Source: Klebsiella sp. RHBSTW-00484 | Lineage (GTDB): Bacteria > Pseudomonadota > Gammaproteobacteria > Enterobacterales > Enterobacteriaceae | Assembly (NCBI RefSeq): GCF_013705725.1 | Contig: NZ_CP055481.1 | Coordinates: forward strand, 2,542,001-2,606,000 | Direction: 5' to 3' | Length of the DNA stretch: 64,000 nucleotides | Part shown: positions 8,601-18,012 of the stretch, one piece after another | Layout: each line of letters starts with the position of its first letter | Numbering within the stretch: the stretch's first letter is position 1 | Translations under genes and position numbers: made by a program | Notes under the pieces: model-generated | Told to the model about the DNA's origin: nothing | Database searches by the model: none | The model's input: the letters and a program-made list of their open reading frames with translations, nothing else

Positions 8601-9754
8601 TGACGCCGGATGGGCTGATTGCGATCGGACAGATTGCCAAACGCTATCAGCTGTATAGCAAAGTGACCGGCGGCCAGCGTATCGACCTGTTCGGCGCGCG
8701 CCTGGAGCAGCTTCCGGCGATCTGGCGCGAGCTGGCGGAGGCGGGCTTTGAAACCGGTCACGCCTACGGCAAATCCCTGCGCACGGTGAAATCCTGCGTC
8801 GGGTCGACCTGGTGCCGTTACGGCGTGCAGGATTCCACCGGCCTGGCGGTCACCCTCGAACACCGCTACAAAGGGCTGCGCGCGCCGCACAAAATTAAAA
8901 TGGCGGTCTCCGGCTGCACCCGCGAATGTGCGGAAGCCCAGGGGAAGGATATTGGCGTTATCGCTACCGAAAAGGGCTGGAATCTATACGTTTGCGGCAA
9001 CGGCGGCATGAAGCCGCGTCATGCCGACCTGTTCGCCAGCGACCTTGATGAAGACACGCTTATTCGCACCGTTGACCGTCTGCTGATGTTCTATATCCGT
9101 ACCGCCGACCGCCTGCAGCGCACCAGTACCTGGATGGATAACCTTGAGGGTGGGGTCGACTATCTGCGAGAAGTTGTCCTTGAAGACAGTCTCGGGATTG
9201 GCGAAGAGCTGGAGCAGGAGATGGCTCGAGTGGTGGACAGCTACCAGTGCGAATGGCAAACCACTCTTAACGATCCGCAGCGGCTGGCGCTGTTCCGCTC
9301 GTTCGTTAATAGCGATGAGCCGGACGAAGCGGTACAGCGACACACCCTGCGGGGTCAGCCGCAGCTGGCCCCGATCGTTGCGCTGGCTGAACCGACGCTG
9401 CCGTCCCGTCCGTGGCAGGTCATTTGCGATCTTGATGCCATTCCGCCGCAGGCGGGCATTGGCGCGCGGCTCGGCGAACGGCAGATTGCGCTATTCCGCT
9501 TTGGCGATCAGGTCTATGCCCTCGATAACCAGGAACCGGGCAGCGAGGCCAACGTGCTGTCGCGCGGGCTGCTTGGCGATGCGGGCGGCGAACCGATTGT
9601 GATTTCGCCGTTGTACAAGCAGCGTATCCGCCTGCGCGACGGTCGCCAGTGTGACGGCAGCGAACAGACGGTGCGCGCCTGGCCGGTGAAAATTGAGAAC
9701 GGCAAGGTGTGGGTTGGCAACCAGCAGTTGCTTGTTCGCGCGGAGGCTTCCTGA
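5684..9754 (+). CDS. nasC-nasB: NasC-NasB fusion: assimilatory NADH-nitrite reductase with its FAD oxidoreductase
   Basis: One open frame of 1356 codons covers what K. oxytoca has as two genes. Residues 1-399 are NasC: an FAD/NADH oxidoreductase (FAD motif IIGNGMAATRLA, NAD motif VIGGGVLGVEAAAAL) that feeds electrons to the nitrate reductase. From the internal ATG at 6881 (residue 400) the remaining 957 residues are NasB. NasB has an FAD domain (LVLVGHGMVGHHF), an NAD motif (VIGGGLLGLEAANAL), BFD-type [2Fe-2S] cysteines (CSCHNVSKGDIC and CGGC, about residues 820-870), a siroheme/[4Fe-4S] centre (CVGSTWC and CTREC, about 1035-1090), and a NirD-like Rieske-fold tail (about 1245-1350) without cluster ligands. 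It reduces nitrite to ammonium. GGGA lies 10 bases before the 6881 ATG, so separate NasB could still be made. The 5684 ATG follows GGGGGCGG. Confidence 0.88.
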   Translation: MKRQLVIIGNGMAATRLAQALVERDAQRFSITIIGDEPCQAYNRIQLSPVLGGEKTAPETQLLSETWYQQHDVTVRAGESVTAVDIQARTLQTTNGELAWDELVFATGSLPFMPPLPGIELPHVFAFRTLADVEDILAINGPAVVIGGGVLGVEAAAALQRHGDSVTLLHRGRWLMEQQTDAFAGEQLQIQLAERGIHCVMESRIAAINEYEVLLEDGRAFAASRVVLATGVQPNKLLAERSGLAYGRGIIVDRQLATAQPGVSAIGECCEIDGQTWGLVAPCLRQAEVLADRLCGHPGEDFHWQDSGTRLKVTGIELFSAGELRADEQDEICTSWDPLDRHYRRLLLRDGKLRGVVLLGDCASAAPLTALLGAHAPAPADWLFDPSSTMQPRAAGQTTMTKPTLVLVGHGMVGHHFLEQCVSRNLHQQYRIVVFCEERYAAYDRVHLSEYFAGRSAESLSLVEGDFFAQYGIELRLRESVASIDRESRVVRDAQGHETHWDKLVLATGSYPFVPPVSGNDLEGCFVYRTLDDLDQIAARAANASRGVVIGGGLLGLEAANALKQLGLETHVVEFAPNLMAVQLDNGGAAMLREKISELGVGVHTNKATTEIVEHEQGLMLNFADGGSLATDMVVFSAGIRPQDALARSSELKIGERGGICIDNQCRTSDPDVLAIGECALWENKIYGLVAPGYQMARAAAATLAGEEASFTGADMSTKLKLLGVDVASFGDAQGRTPGCQSYQWTHGPEQIYKKIVVSQDGKTLLGGVLVGDAGDYSTLLQMMLNGMALPARPESLILPALEGSAPKALGVAALPDSAQICSCHNVSKGDICQAVSGGAGDMAAIKSCTKAATGCGGCSALVKQVMEYQLAEQGVEVKKDICEHFPWSRQEIFHLVRVNHIRTFEQLISRYGQGHGCEICKPLVASVLASCWNEYLLKPAHLPLQDTNDRYFANIQKDGTYSVVPRMAAGEVTPDGLIAIGQIAKRYQLYSKVTGGQRIDLFGARLEQLPAIWRELAEAGFETGHAYGKSLRTVKSCVGSTWCRYGVQDSTGLAVTLEHRYKGLRAPHKIKMAVSGCTRECAEAQGKDIGVIATEKGWNLYVCGNGGMKPRHADLFASDLDEDTLIRTVDRLLMFYIRTADRLQRTSTWMDNLEGGVDYLREVVLEDSLGIGEELEQEMARVVDSYQCEWQTTLNDPQRLALFRSFVNSDEPDEAVQRHTLRGQPQLAPIVALAEPTLPSRPWQVICDLDAIPPQAGIGARLGERQIALFRFGDQVYALDNQEPGSEANVLSRGLLGDAGGEPIVISPLYKQRIRLRDGRQCDGSEQTVRAWPVKIENGKVWVGNQQLLVRAEAS

Positions 9755-12354
9755 TGACCGAAACCCGAACCACGTGCCCCTATTGCGGGGTCGGCTGCGG
9801 CGTTATCGCCAGCGTGGAGACGAACGGTCAGGTGACCGTGCGCGGCGATGAACGGCACCCGGCGAACTTTGGCCGTCTGTGCGTTAAGGGCGCGGCGCTG
9901 GGGGAAACCGTCGGTCTGGAGGGAAGAATGTTGTTCCCTGAAGTCGATGGCGAACGCGCGATCTGGCCGCAGGCGCTGGCGGCGGCGGGTTCACGCCTGC
10001 GGGAAATCATCGACCAGTACGGGCCTCAGGCGGTGGCGTTCTATGCTTCCGGACAGCTGCTGACCGAGGATTACTACGCCGCCAACAAGCTAATGAAGGG
10101 CTTTATCGGCTGCGCGAATATCGATACTAACTCACGGCTGTGTATGTCTTCGGCGGTCACTGGCTATAAACGTGCGCTGGGGGCGGACGTCGTGCCGTGT
10201 AGTTATGAAGATGTGGAAAACAGCGATCTGGTGGTGTTAGTCGGCTCGAACGCCGCCTGGGCGCATCCGGTACTTTATCAGCGGCTGGTGCAGGCGAAGC
10301 GCGATAATCCGCAGATGCGGGTGGTGGTTATTGACCCGCGTCGTACCGCCACCTGCGATATTGCCGATGTGCATCTGGCGCTGGCCCCCGGCAGCGACGG
10401 CGGGCTGTTTGTCGGCCTGCTTAACGCGATTGCTGACAGCGGCGACATTGCTGACGATTTCAGCGATGCGCAGCAGGCGCTGACGCTCGCGCAGGAGTGG
10501 AGCATCGAAAAAGTGGCGCAGTTCTGCGGTTTGCCGCAGCAGCAGGTCGCCGATTTCTATTGTCAGTTTATTGCCGCACCGCGCGCCATCACGCTGTATA
10601 CGATGGGCATTAACCAATCCGCCAGCGGCAGCGATAAATGCAACGCCATTATTAACGCTCATCTGGCGAGCGGAAAATATGGGCGTCCGGGCTGCGGGCC
10701 GTTTTCGCTGACCGGTCAACCCAATGCGATGGGCGGGCGCGAGGTCGGTGGGCTGGCGACCATGCTGGCGGCGCATATGAACTTTGAAGCCGACGATTTA
10801 CAGCGCCTGGCGCGATTCTGGGGCACTGAACGGCTGGCGCAAACGCCAGGGCTGACGGCGGTGGATCTGTTTGCCGCCATTGGTCGAGGTGAAGTTAAAG
10901 CGGTGTGGATTATGGGCACCAATCCGGTAGTGTCGCTGCCGGACAGTCATGCGGTGAGCGAAGCTCTGGCGGCCTGCCCGCTGGTGATTGTCTCGGATGT
11001 GGTTGCCGATACCGATACCGGACGCTTCGCCCATATTCGTTTTCCGGCGCTGGCGTGGGGAGAGAAGAACGGCACCGTGACCAACTCCGAGCGGCGAATC
11101 TCCCGCCAGCGCGCGTTTCTGCCGACACCGGGGGAGGCGAAAGCCGACTGGTGGATCGTTGCTCGCGTGGCGCAAGAGCTGGGCTTTGGCTCCGCCTTTG
11201 CCTGGCAGCATTCTCATGATGTATTCAACGAGCACGCCGCGCTGTCGGGTTTTGAAAATAACGGCCAGCGAGCGTTTGATATCGGCGGGCTGGCGAACCT
11301 CAGCCTTGACGCCTGGGATGCGCTGGAACCTGTGCGTTGGCCAGTGAGTCGCAGCCCAGCAACATGGAGTTTGCACAAGGGCTGGCACCGGGATGGCAAG
11401 CTGCGTATGGTGCCCGTCGCCCCGCAACCGACCCGGGCGGCGACCGATGCGTTTTATCCGCTAATCCTCAACAGCGGGCGGATCCGCGATCAGTGGCACA
11501 CCATGACCCGCACCGGCGCGGTGCCCAGGTTGATGCAGCATATCGCCGAACCGGTGGTGGAGGTGGCAGCAGATGATGCGCAGCGCTATCACCTGCTGGA
11601 AGGTGAACTAGCGCGGGTTCGCTCACCGAATGGGGTGATGGTAGCAAAAGTGGTTATCAGCGATGGGCAGCGCCCCGGTTCGCTGTTCGTGCCAATGCAC
11701 TGGAATAATCAATTTGCTCGCCAGGGAAGGGTGAATAACCTGCTGATGGCGGTCACCGACCCCCACTCCGGGCAGCCGGAGAGTAAACAGGTGGCGGTAG
11801 CGATTGCCGCCTGGCTTCCAGCCTGGAAAGGTGAACTCTTTTCCCGCCAGCCGGTTCCAATACCCGCTTCGTTGCACTGGCGACGGCGGGCCGCGCAGGG
11901 CATAAGCCATCTTTCTCTCGCCGGGGATATCAGCCCTCGCCGGTGGCTGACCGACTGGTGCCAGCAGCAGGGATGGCAAATGCAGGTCGCCGAGGGCGGC
12001 AAGGTCTGGAACCTGCTGGCGTGGCAGGACGGAGAGCTGATGCTTGGCTGGTGGAGCGATGTCCGTGAACCGGTGATTGACGCCGAGTGGATTAGCGCCG
12101 CGTTTCGTACTCCGCCGCAGGATGCTGCTCAGCGCCACGCGCTATTGAGCGGCAGGAAGGGCGGCGATACGGTGCCGCGCGGGCGTATTATCTGTAGCTG
12201 CTTTAGCGTGGGCGAGCGGGCGATAAACGAAGCCATTGCCAGCGGCTGCCGGACGCCTGCAGCGCTGGGGGCGAAACTGAAATGTGGCACCAACTGCGGC
12301 TCCTGTATCCCGGAACTCAAGGCGCTGCTGGCGGAAAATCTAACGCAAGCCTGA
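9754..12354 (+). CDS. nasA: NasA, assimilatory nitrate reductase catalytic subunit
   Basis: NasA is a cytoplasmic molybdenum enzyme reducing nitrate to nitrite for nitrogen assimilation, 866 residues. The N-terminal [4Fe-4S] motif CPYCGVGCGV with a fourth Cys in GRLCVKG starts at about residue 6. The central region is the Mo-bisPGD reductase fold (STRLCMSSAVTGYKR equivalent at NTNSRLCMSSAVTGY; GSNAAWAHPVLY). The C-terminus (about residues 805-860) carries a BFD-like [2Fe-2S] domain with IICSCFSVGERAINEAI and CGTNCGSCIPELKALL, typical of NasA rather than NapA. The ATG overlaps the nasB stop (TGATG). An in-frame upstream start at 9709 lies inside nasB and was rejected. It is the last gene of the operon. 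Confidence 0.95.
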   Translation: MTETRTTCPYCGVGCGVIASVETNGQVTVRGDERHPANFGRLCVKGAALGETVGLEGRMLFPEVDGERAIWPQALAAAGSRLREIIDQYGPQAVAFYASGQLLTEDYYAANKLMKGFIGCANIDTNSRLCMSSAVTGYKRALGADVVPCSYEDVENSDLVVLVGSNAAWAHPVLYQRLVQAKRDNPQMRVVVIDPRRTATCDIADVHLALAPGSDGGLFVGLLNAIADSGDIADDFSDAQQALTLAQEWSIEKVAQFCGLPQQQVADFYCQFIAAPRAITLYTMGINQSASGSDKCNAIINAHLASGKYGRPGCGPFSLTGQPNAMGGREVGGLATMLAAHMNFEADDLQRLARFWGTERLAQTPGLTAVDLFAAIGRGEVKAVWIMGTNPVVSLPDSHAVSEALAACPLVIVSDVVADTDTGRFAHIRFPALAWGEKNGTVTNSERRISRQRAFLPTPGEAKADWWIVARVAQELGFGSAFAWQHSHDVFNEHAALSGFENNGQRAFDIGGLANLSLDAWDALEPVRWPVSRSPATWSLHKGWHRDGKLRMVPVAPQPTRAATDAFYPLILNSGRIRDQWHTMTRTGAVPRLMQHIAEPVVEVAADDAQRYHLLEGELARVRSPNGVMVAKVVISDGQRPGSLFVPMHWNNQFARQGRVNNLLMAVTDPHSGQPESKQVAVAIAAWLPAWKGELFSRQPVPIPASLHWRRRAAQGISHLSLAGDISPRRWLTDWCQQQGWQMQVAEGGKVWNLLAWQDGELMLGWWSDVREPVIDAEWISAAFRTPPQDAAQRHALLSGRKGGDTVPRGRIICSCFSVGERAINEAIASGCRTPAALGAKLKCGTNCGSCIPELKALLAENLTQA

Positions 12355-12393
12355 GATTCAGTATATTCCTGGAATCATGCTGAAGGCTGCGAG

Positions 12394-12433
12394 GGATGGC
12401 AAAAAACGATAAACTTACGTTTTACTGCCATCC
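12394..12433 (+). terminator. Hairpin between nasA and ychO
   Basis: A 7-bp stem, GGATGGC (12394-12400) and GCCATCC (12427-12433), can be extended by AAAACG/CGTTTT pairing in the interior. It lies 40 bases after nasA and ends just before ychO. No T-tract follows, so it may be a Rho-independent terminator of poor strength, an RNA end stabiliser, or a structure in the ychO leader. Confidence 0.4.
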
Positions 12434-12455
12434 TTCCTGAGTAGACGTAACCGAT

Positions 12456-13835
12456 TTGAGCTCTTTGTCGTTCCGCGTAACCCCGTATTTACCGCTTCTC
12501 CTGCTATTGGCAGGGATCCCCGCCCGCGCGCTGCAGGATAACCAGGCGTTCTCCCGGCCTCCTGATACGTTACCCGATCTCGGTATGGCGCCTCAGGTTG
12601 ATGATGACGCCAGGCATTTTGCCGAAATGGCGAAAAAATTTGGCGAAGCCAGTATGAGCGATAACGGTCTGACAACCAGCGAACAGGCGCGAGTATTCGC
12701 CATCGGCAAGCTGGGGAATGAGGTCAGCCACCAGCTGGAAAACTGGCTCTCGCCGTGGGGCAACGCCAATGTCGATCTGCTGGTCGATAAAGAGGGGCAA
12801 TTTACCGGTAGTAAAGGAAGCTGGTTTGTCCCGTTACAGGATAACGGCGACTATCTCACCTGGAACCAGTACTCGGTCACGCAGCGGGATAACGGGCTGG
12901 TGGGCAATATTGGCCTCGGTCAGCGCTGGCGGATGGGCTCGTGGCTGCTGGGCTATAACTCGTTCTATGACAAAGTCCTGGATGATCGCCTGGCGCGCGG
13001 CAGCGTTGGAGCTGAGGCTTGGGGGGAATCGATGCGTCTGTCGGCGAACTACTATCAACCGCTCAGCGGCTGGCAGCAAAGGAGTAGCGTGACCCAGCAG
13101 CAGCGTATGGCCAGCGGCTACGATGTGACCGCCCAGGCGCGGCTGCCGTTTTATCAGCATATTAATACCAGCGTCAGCGTGGAGCAGTATTTTGGCGATA
13201 ACGTTGACCTGTTTCATTCGGGAACCGGTTATCACAATCCGGTGGCGGTGTCGGTGGGGCTGAATTACACCCCCGTTCCGCTGGTGACGGTGACGGCCAA
13301 ACATAAACAAGGCGAGAGCGGCGTCAGCCAAAACGATGTGGGATTGAAGCTCAACTATCGCTTTGGCGTGCCGTTAAAACAGCAACTGGCGGCCGATGAA
13401 GTGGCGGTAAGCCGTTCGCTGCGCGGCAGCCGTTACGATAGCCCGGAACGCGATAATCTGCCGGTGGTTGAATATCGTCAGCGCAAAACCTTGTCAGTGT
13501 ATCTGGCGACGCCGCCGTGGGATCTTCAGCCGGGGGAAACGGTGCAGCTGAAACTGCAAATTCGCAGCCTGCACGGGATAAAGTCGCTGAGCTGGCAGGG
13601 CGATACCCAGGCGCTAAGCCTGACGCCGCCGATAGAGGCAAACGGCCCGGACGGTTGGAGCATCATTATGCCGCGTTGGAACAGTGACGCCGGGGCGAGT
13701 AATCGCTGGCATCTTTCGCTGGTTGTGGAGGATAAAACGGGTCAGCGCGTCTCATCCAATGAGATCGCACTGGCGCTGACCGAGCCGCTGGTGAGCTTAC
13801 CGGCCGAGGGCGTTTCCTGGCAGCATATGCCCTAG
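12456..13835 (+). CDS. ychO: YchO, inverse-autotransporter/invasin-type outer-membrane protein
   Basis: This 459-residue protein matches E. coli YchO, a short member of the intimin/invasin family. It has a hydrophobic signal segment ([15 protein letters not shown]), then the YadA/invasin-like beta-barrel ([62 protein letters not shown]), and a C-terminal Ig-like portion ([17 protein letters not shown]). It would insert in the outer membrane; its role is poorly defined. No ATG is available: TTG at 12456 is used, and TTG at 12465 would match the E. coli N-terminus (MS-F/R) equally well. It converges with narL, overlapping its stop by four bases. Confidence 0.9.
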   Translation: MSSLSFRVTPYLPLLLLLAGIPARALQDNQAFSRPPDTLPDLGMAPQVDDDARHFAEMAKKFGEASMSDNGLTTSEQARVFAIGKLGNEVSHQLENWLSPWGNANVDLLVDKEGQFTGSKGSWFVPLQDNGDYLTWNQYSVTQRDNGLVGNIGLGQRWRMGSWLLGYNSFYDKVLDDRLARGSVGAEAWGESMRLSANYYQPLSGWQQRSSVTQQQRMASGYDVTAQARLPFYQHINTSVSVEQYFGDNVDLFHSGTGYHNPVAVSVGLNYTPVPLVTVTAKHKQGESGVSQNDVGLKLNYRFGVPLKQQLAADEVAVSRSLRGSRYDSPERDNLPVVEYRQRKTLSVYLATPPWDLQPGETVQLKLQIRSLHGIKSLSWQGDTQALSLTPPIEANGPDGWSIIMPRWNSDAGASNRWHLSLVVEDKTGQRVSSNEIALALTEPLVSLPAEGVSWQHMP

Positions 13836-14482
13836 AATACGCGCTCCTGATGAACCCAAACCGCCGCTTCCACGCGTGATTTCAGCTTCATTTTCTTCAG
13901 CATATGCTTAACATGTACTTTTACGGTGCTTTCGGTGATATCCAGACGGCGGGCGATCATTTTGTTCGGCAGGCCTTGGGCAATCAGCTTGAGAATGTCG
14001 CGTTCGCGAGGGGTCAACTGGCTGATGTCGCGATCGGACGTGGCGCGGTTGGCACGCAGGCTTGCTGCCAGCACCGGGGTTAATGCTTCGCTGAGCACCA
14101 TTTCGCCCGCTGCCGCCTGTTGCAGCGCTTTCAGCAGATCTTCCGGTTCCATATCTTTCAGCAGGTAGCCATCGGCACCGCGTTTCAGGGCGGTAACCAC
14201 ATCTTCTTCATGATTCGACACGCTAAACACCACCACCCGGCCAGAGAGCGATTTTTCGCGCAGCTTGTCGAGGGTTTCAAGGCCGTTCATGCCCGGCATA
14301 TTGAGATCCAGCAGAATCAAATCTGGATCCAGCGACTCCGCGAGGGCGATACCTTGTTCGCCATTGCTGGCCTCGCCGATGACCTGGATATCCGGGGCCA
14401 TGCTGACGAGCTGTTTGACGCCGGTGCGCAGCATCGGGTGATCGTCAATGAGAAGGATGGTTGCCCGTTCCTGTTGACTCAT
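13832..14482 (-). CDS. narL: NarL, nitrate/nitrite response regulator
   Basis: NarL is the DNA-binding response regulator that activates narK and narG and represses other anaerobic genes. It has 216 residues. The receiver domain has the acidic pair in LIDDHPM and phospho-acceptor Asp59 in [10 protein letters not shown]. The C-terminal LuxR/FixJ helix-turn-helix includes [25 protein letters not shown] and [23 protein letters not shown]. Start ATG at 14482 lies 10 bp after narX, so the two are co-transcribed. Confidence 0.97.
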   Translation of the reverse strand: MSQQERATILLIDDHPMLRTGVKQLVSMAPDIQVIGEASNGEQGIALAESLDPDLILLDLNMPGMNGLETLDKLREKSLSGRVVVFSVSNHEEDVVTALKRGADGYLLKDMEPEDLLKALQQAAAGEMVLSEALTPVLAASLRANRATSDRDISQLTPRERDILKLIAQGLPNKMIARRLDITESTVKVHVKHMLKKMKLKSRVEAAVWVHQERVF

Positions 14483-14492
14483 AGGGTTCTCC

Positions 14493-16271
14493 TTATTGGA
14501 TTGAAAACGATTTTTCAGGGATAAAAGTGACGACCACTTCCGTGCCGCCGGTTTCCCGACGCCGCACCTGGCAGTCTCCGCGCAAGCTCTGGGCGCGATC
14601 GCGCATGATAATTAAGCCGTAATGGTTACTGCGCTCCGCGTGGTCCGGCACGCCGCGGCCGTTATCGGCTACCACCAGTCGGACCTGATTATCCCGCAGC
14701 GTCACGGTAACGCTGACGTCCGTCGCATTGGCATGCTTCAGGGCGTTGCTCAGCGCTTCGCGGGCGATTTGCAGCAGGTGGATTGCCTGGTGCGAGGGAA
14801 CAAAACGCGGCGGCAACTGGTAGTCCAGGCGTACCGTAAAGCCGAAATGAGCGCTGTATTCCTGGCAGCTGGCCTCCAGCGCCGGGCGCAGACCGGTTTC
14901 GGTTAACTGTAGACGGAAGGTTGTTAGCAGTTCGCGCAGTTGCGCCCATGAGGTATTGAGTTCATTACGAATTTGCCCCAGCAGCTGACGGCTGGCATCC
15001 GGCAGGTCTTCGCCCTGCATCTGCAGGCAGCTGACCTGCATTTTCATGCACGAGAGCGACTGGGCAATGGAGTCGTGGAGCTCACGAGCGATAGTGGCGC
15101 GCTCTTCCATCACGATAAGCTGCTGCTGGCGCTCCTGATTATGGTCGAGTGCGAGGGTGCCGGTGAGCTGTTCCACAAGAGTATCAACCAGTTGCTGTTG
15201 ATCGTGGCTTAGATGGCGACCAACGGGCAGAGTGGCCAGCAGAATTCCGTACTGATTATGGGCGTCCGACAGTCGCCATTTCAATGTGGTTCCGGCCTCG
15301 GGCAGCGGCGGCAGATCGCGCGGACACAGGTAGCAACCTTTGTCATCGCACTGAATATCAGAGTGGCAGGCGAACTCCTGGTGGTTGTCTTCATCTTCAA
15401 GATCATAAACCCGAACTTCAATATCACGCAGCAGAGTTAACCCTTGCAAACCGTTGAGCACCGGCGAGATGCGCTCGCAGAGCGGAGCGTTGGAGTGCAG
15501 GCGGCGATTGGCTTGCCACAGGAAGGCGAGAATCTCATTTTTCTGCTCCAGCCCGGCGGTTTTTTCCTGCACCCGGCGTTCGAGCACCGAATAGCTCTCG
15601 GCGAGCTCTTCGGACATGTTGTTTAGCGCCATACCGAGCGTCGCCATCTCATCGCGCCCGTTAATCTGGGTACGCTGGGTAAAGTCGCGTTGGCTCACCG
15701 CGCGTGCCATATCCAGCAGCTGTTTCCAGGGGCGTAACAAGCGTGCGCGTAGCCAAATAATGGTAAACACCAGCAGCAGCGCCATAATGACCGCCATGAT
15801 TCTCTGGATCCAGACGACATGTTTTATCCGCTCCTCGGTGGTGTGATCGAAAGCGGTGACAAGCTGGTCGATGCGGTCAACAAAGCCGGCGACATCTGTG
15901 GCTACCGTGGCCTGATTTTGTGCCTTACGCATACCGGGTGCGAGCTCCAGTTGCCAGTAATGTTGCAGAGCCTGGAGCTGTTCTTGCTGATCGTCATGGC
16001 GAGCGGCGTACTGGAGTTCCGGACTAAAGACGGTGGCGGTCATTTCATCCAGCAGCTTTTGATCGCTTTCGCGTAACGGGATGGCTGCCAGCAGTCGATA
16101 GCTCTGCATGCGCAGCGAACCGGCTTTATTAATAGCGTGCGCGCTGCCCTGAACGCCGTGCACCAGGCGAGAGGAGATAGCCATTCCGGCGACACCTATC
16201 ACTGTGGCCAATAGAACGATTAACACGAGTTGATTAACCAGCGTTAGCGGCGTAAAAAGACGTTTCAACAT
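14493..16271 (-). CDS. narX: NarX, nitrate/nitrite sensor histidine kinase
   Basis: NarX is an inner-membrane sensor that binds nitrate in its periplasmic domain and phosphorylates NarL. It has 592 residues from the ATG at 16271 ([21 protein letters not shown]), the start matching E. coli; an in-frame ATG at 16295 would add eight residues. It has TM1 (about 10-32), a periplasmic four-helix bundle with the P-box [22 protein letters not shown]2 ([17 protein letters not shown]), a HAMP segment, a cysteine-rich central module ([18 protein letters not shown]), then HisKA_3 phospho-acceptor [13 protein letters not shown] and the ATPase box VADNGRGVP. It is divergent from narK. Confidence 0.96.
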   Translation of the reverse strand: MLKRLFTPLTLVNQLVLIVLLATVIGVAGMAISSRLVHGVQGSAHAINKAGSLRMQSYRLLAAIPLRESDQKLLDEMTATVFSPELQYAARHDDQQEQLQALQHYWQLELAPGMRKAQNQATVATDVAGFVDRIDQLVTAFDHTTEERIKHVVWIQRIMAVIMALLLVFTIIWLRARLLRPWKQLLDMARAVSQRDFTQRTQINGRDEMATLGMALNNMSEELAESYSVLERRVQEKTAGLEQKNEILAFLWQANRRLHSNAPLCERISPVLNGLQGLTLLRDIEVRVYDLEDEDNHQEFACHSDIQCDDKGCYLCPRDLPPLPEAGTTLKWRLSDAHNQYGILLATLPVGRHLSHDQQQLVDTLVEQLTGTLALDHNQERQQQLIVMEERATIARELHDSIAQSLSCMKMQVSCLQMQGEDLPDASRQLLGQIRNELNTSWAQLRELLTTFRLQLTETGLRPALEASCQEYSAHFGFTVRLDYQLPPRFVPSHQAIHLLQIAREALSNALKHANATDVSVTVTLRDNQVRLVVADNGRGVPDHAERSNHYGLIIMRDRAQSLRGDCQVRRRETGGTEVVVTFIPEKSFSIQ

Positions 16272-16338
16272 GAGGTATGTGCTCCTGACCGGCAAATCAT
16301 CCGGGAGTGGCGCTTATTCTCGGACATCCCCTGGAGTA

Positions 16339-16407
16339 TACCCATACCCCCAAAGGATTACCCCTTAATTGTCAGTCATTGATGATCTGGTGGCAGGGGT
16401 AGGGGTA
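16339..16407. promoter_or_regulatory. NarL heptamer cluster upstream of narK
   Basis: Five heptamers close to the NarL consensus TACYYMT lie together. They are TACCCAT (16339-16345), TACCCCC (16345-16351) and TACCCCT (16359-16365) on the plus strand, and AGGGGTA twice (16395-16401, 16401-16407), which is TACCCCT on the minus strand. They occupy about -215 to -150 relative to the predicted narK start, and lie between divergent narX and narK. They fit nitrate activation of narK and possibly control of narXL. Confidence 0.8.
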
Positions 16408-16507
16408 AAGACAGCAGTCGCGTGAAAAACCACACTTTTTTGCGCAGAAATAGCTACTCACTTCGGGTGATGATTTTTTTTTAGCCAAATTAACGCCCAC
16501 TTTTCCT

Positions 16508-16521
16508 TTGATTTATATCAA
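16508..16521. promoter_or_regulatory. FNR box of narK promoter
   Basis: TTGATTTATATCAA is a perfect FNR site (TTGAT-N4-ATCAA). If it acts at -41.5 as a class II activator, transcription starts near 16556, with TAAGGT (16543-16548) as a -10 element and no need for a -35. This places narK under anaerobic control together with the NarL cluster. Confidence 0.9.
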
Positions 16522-16581
16522 CTTACCGCAGGCTGTAACCCATAAGGTAGCCAGGGTTAATACGAATAATCAGAGGTGTCT

Positions 16582-17970
16582 ATGAGTCACTCTTCAATCC
16601 CGGAGAAGACTAACAGCTCAGTCATTACCGACTGGCGTCCTGAAGATCCTGAATTTTGGCAGCAGCGCGGTCATCGTGTCGCTAGCCGCAATCTGTGGAT
16701 CTCCGTTCCATGTCTTTTACTGGCATTCTGCGTCTGGATGTTATTCAGCGCCGTCGCTGTCAACCTGAATAAAGTGGGCTTTCAGTTCACCACTGACCAG
16801 CTGTTTATGCTGACCGCACTGCCGGCGCTGTCCGGCGCGCTTTTGCGCGTGCCTTATGCGTTTATGGTTCCGCTGTTTGGCGGGCGTCGCTGGACTGCAT
16901 TCAGTACCGGGATCATGATCGTACCCTGCGTATGGTTAGGTTTCGCGGTGCAGGACACCTCTACTCCGTTCAGCATTTTCGTGATTATTTCGCTGCTGTG
17001 CGGCTTCGCCGGGGCTAACTTTGCTTCCAGTATGGCGAACATCAGCTTCTTCTTCCCGAAACAGAAACAGGGCGGCGCGCTGGGCATCAACGGCGGCCTC
17101 GGCAATATGGGCGTCAGCGTGATGCAGCTGGTTGCTCCTCTGGTGGTATCCCTGTCTATTTTCGCCGTCTTTGGCGGAACCGGTAGCGAACAGCCGGACG
17201 GTTCGATGCTGTATCTGGAAAATGCGGCGTGGGTTTGGGTACCGTTCCTGATCATCTTCACCCTGGCGGCGTGGTTCTTTATGAACGACCTGTCGGCATC
17301 GAAAGCTTCCCTGAGCGAGCAGTTGCCGGTACTTAAGCGCGCGCATCTGTGGATTATGGCGCTGCTGTATCTTGCCACCTTCGGCTCTTTCATCGGCTTC
17401 TCAGCGGGCTTCGCCATGCTGTCGAAGACCCAGTTCCCAGATGTGCAGATTCTGCACTACGCGTTCTTTGGGCCGTTTATTGGTGCGCTGGCGCGCTCTA
17501 CCGGTGGGGCGATCTCTGACCGTCTGGGCGGGACTCGCGTGACCCTGGTGAACTTCGTGGTGATGGCTATCTTCTGCGGCCTGCTGTTCCTGACGCTGCC
17601 GACCCACGGCGAGGGGGGGAACTTTATCGCCTTCTTTGCGGTGTTTATGGTGCTGTTCCTGACTGCCGGTCTGGGTAGTGCTTCAACCTTCCAGATGATC
17701 TCGCTGATCTTCCGCAAAATGACCATGGAACGCGTGAAGGCGCAGGGCGGCAGCGAAGCGCAGGCAATGCGCGAAGCGGCCACCGATACGGCGGCGGCGC
17801 TGGGCTTTATCTCCGCGATTGGCGCTATCGGCGGGTTCTTTATTCCGAAAGCGTTCGGTATCTCGCTGGATCTGACCGGTTCCCCGGCTGGGGCGATGAA
17901 GGTCTTCCTGGTGTTCTACATCGCCTGCGTGGTGATTACCTGGGCGGTTTACGGGCGTAAGCAAAAATAA
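16582..17970 (+). CDS. narK: NarK, nitrate/nitrite antiporter
   Basis: NarK is an inner-membrane major-facilitator transporter that exchanges nitrate for nitrite to support respiration, 462 residues with about twelve TM segments. The nitrate-signature motifs are visible: GFAGANFASSMANISFFFP with KQKQGGALGINGGLGNMGVS in the first half, and the second glycine-rich stretch AALGFISAIGAIGGFFIP. Substrate arginines are expected in ALLRVPYAF and GALARSTGG. The ATG at 16582 (MSHSSIPEK) matches E. coli; the upstream in-frame GTG at 16576 is not preferred. Confidence 0.97.
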   Translation: MSHSSIPEKTNSSVITDWRPEDPEFWQQRGHRVASRNLWISVPCLLLAFCVWMLFSAVAVNLNKVGFQFTTDQLFMLTALPALSGALLRVPYAFMVPLFGGRRWTAFSTGIMIVPCVWLGFAVQDTSTPFSIFVIISLLCGFAGANFASSMANISFFFPKQKQGGALGINGGLGNMGVSVMQLVAPLVVSLSIFAVFGGTGSEQPDGSMLYLENAAWVWVPFLIIFTLAAWFFMNDLSASKASLSEQLPVLKRAHLWIMALLYLATFGSFIGFSAGFAMLSKTQFPDVQILHYAFFGPFIGALARSTGGAISDRLGGTRVTLVNFVVMAIFCGLLFLTLPTHGEGGNFIAFFAVFMVLFLTAGLGSASTFQMISLIFRKMTMERVKAQGGSEAQAMREAATDTAAALGFISAIGAIGGFFIPKAFGISLDLTGSPAGAMKVFLVFYIACVVITWAVYGRKQK

Positions 17971-17987
17971 TTTTTCTTTCTGGAGAG

Positions 17988-18012
17988 GGCGCAACAGAGT
18001 TGCGCCTTTTTT
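17988..18012 (+). terminator. narK terminator
   Basis: GGCGCAAC (17988-17995), loop AGA and GTTGCGCC (17999-18006) are followed by six T. It lies 17 bases after the narK stop and ends at the stop codon of the convergent patatin gene. Confidence 0.9.
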
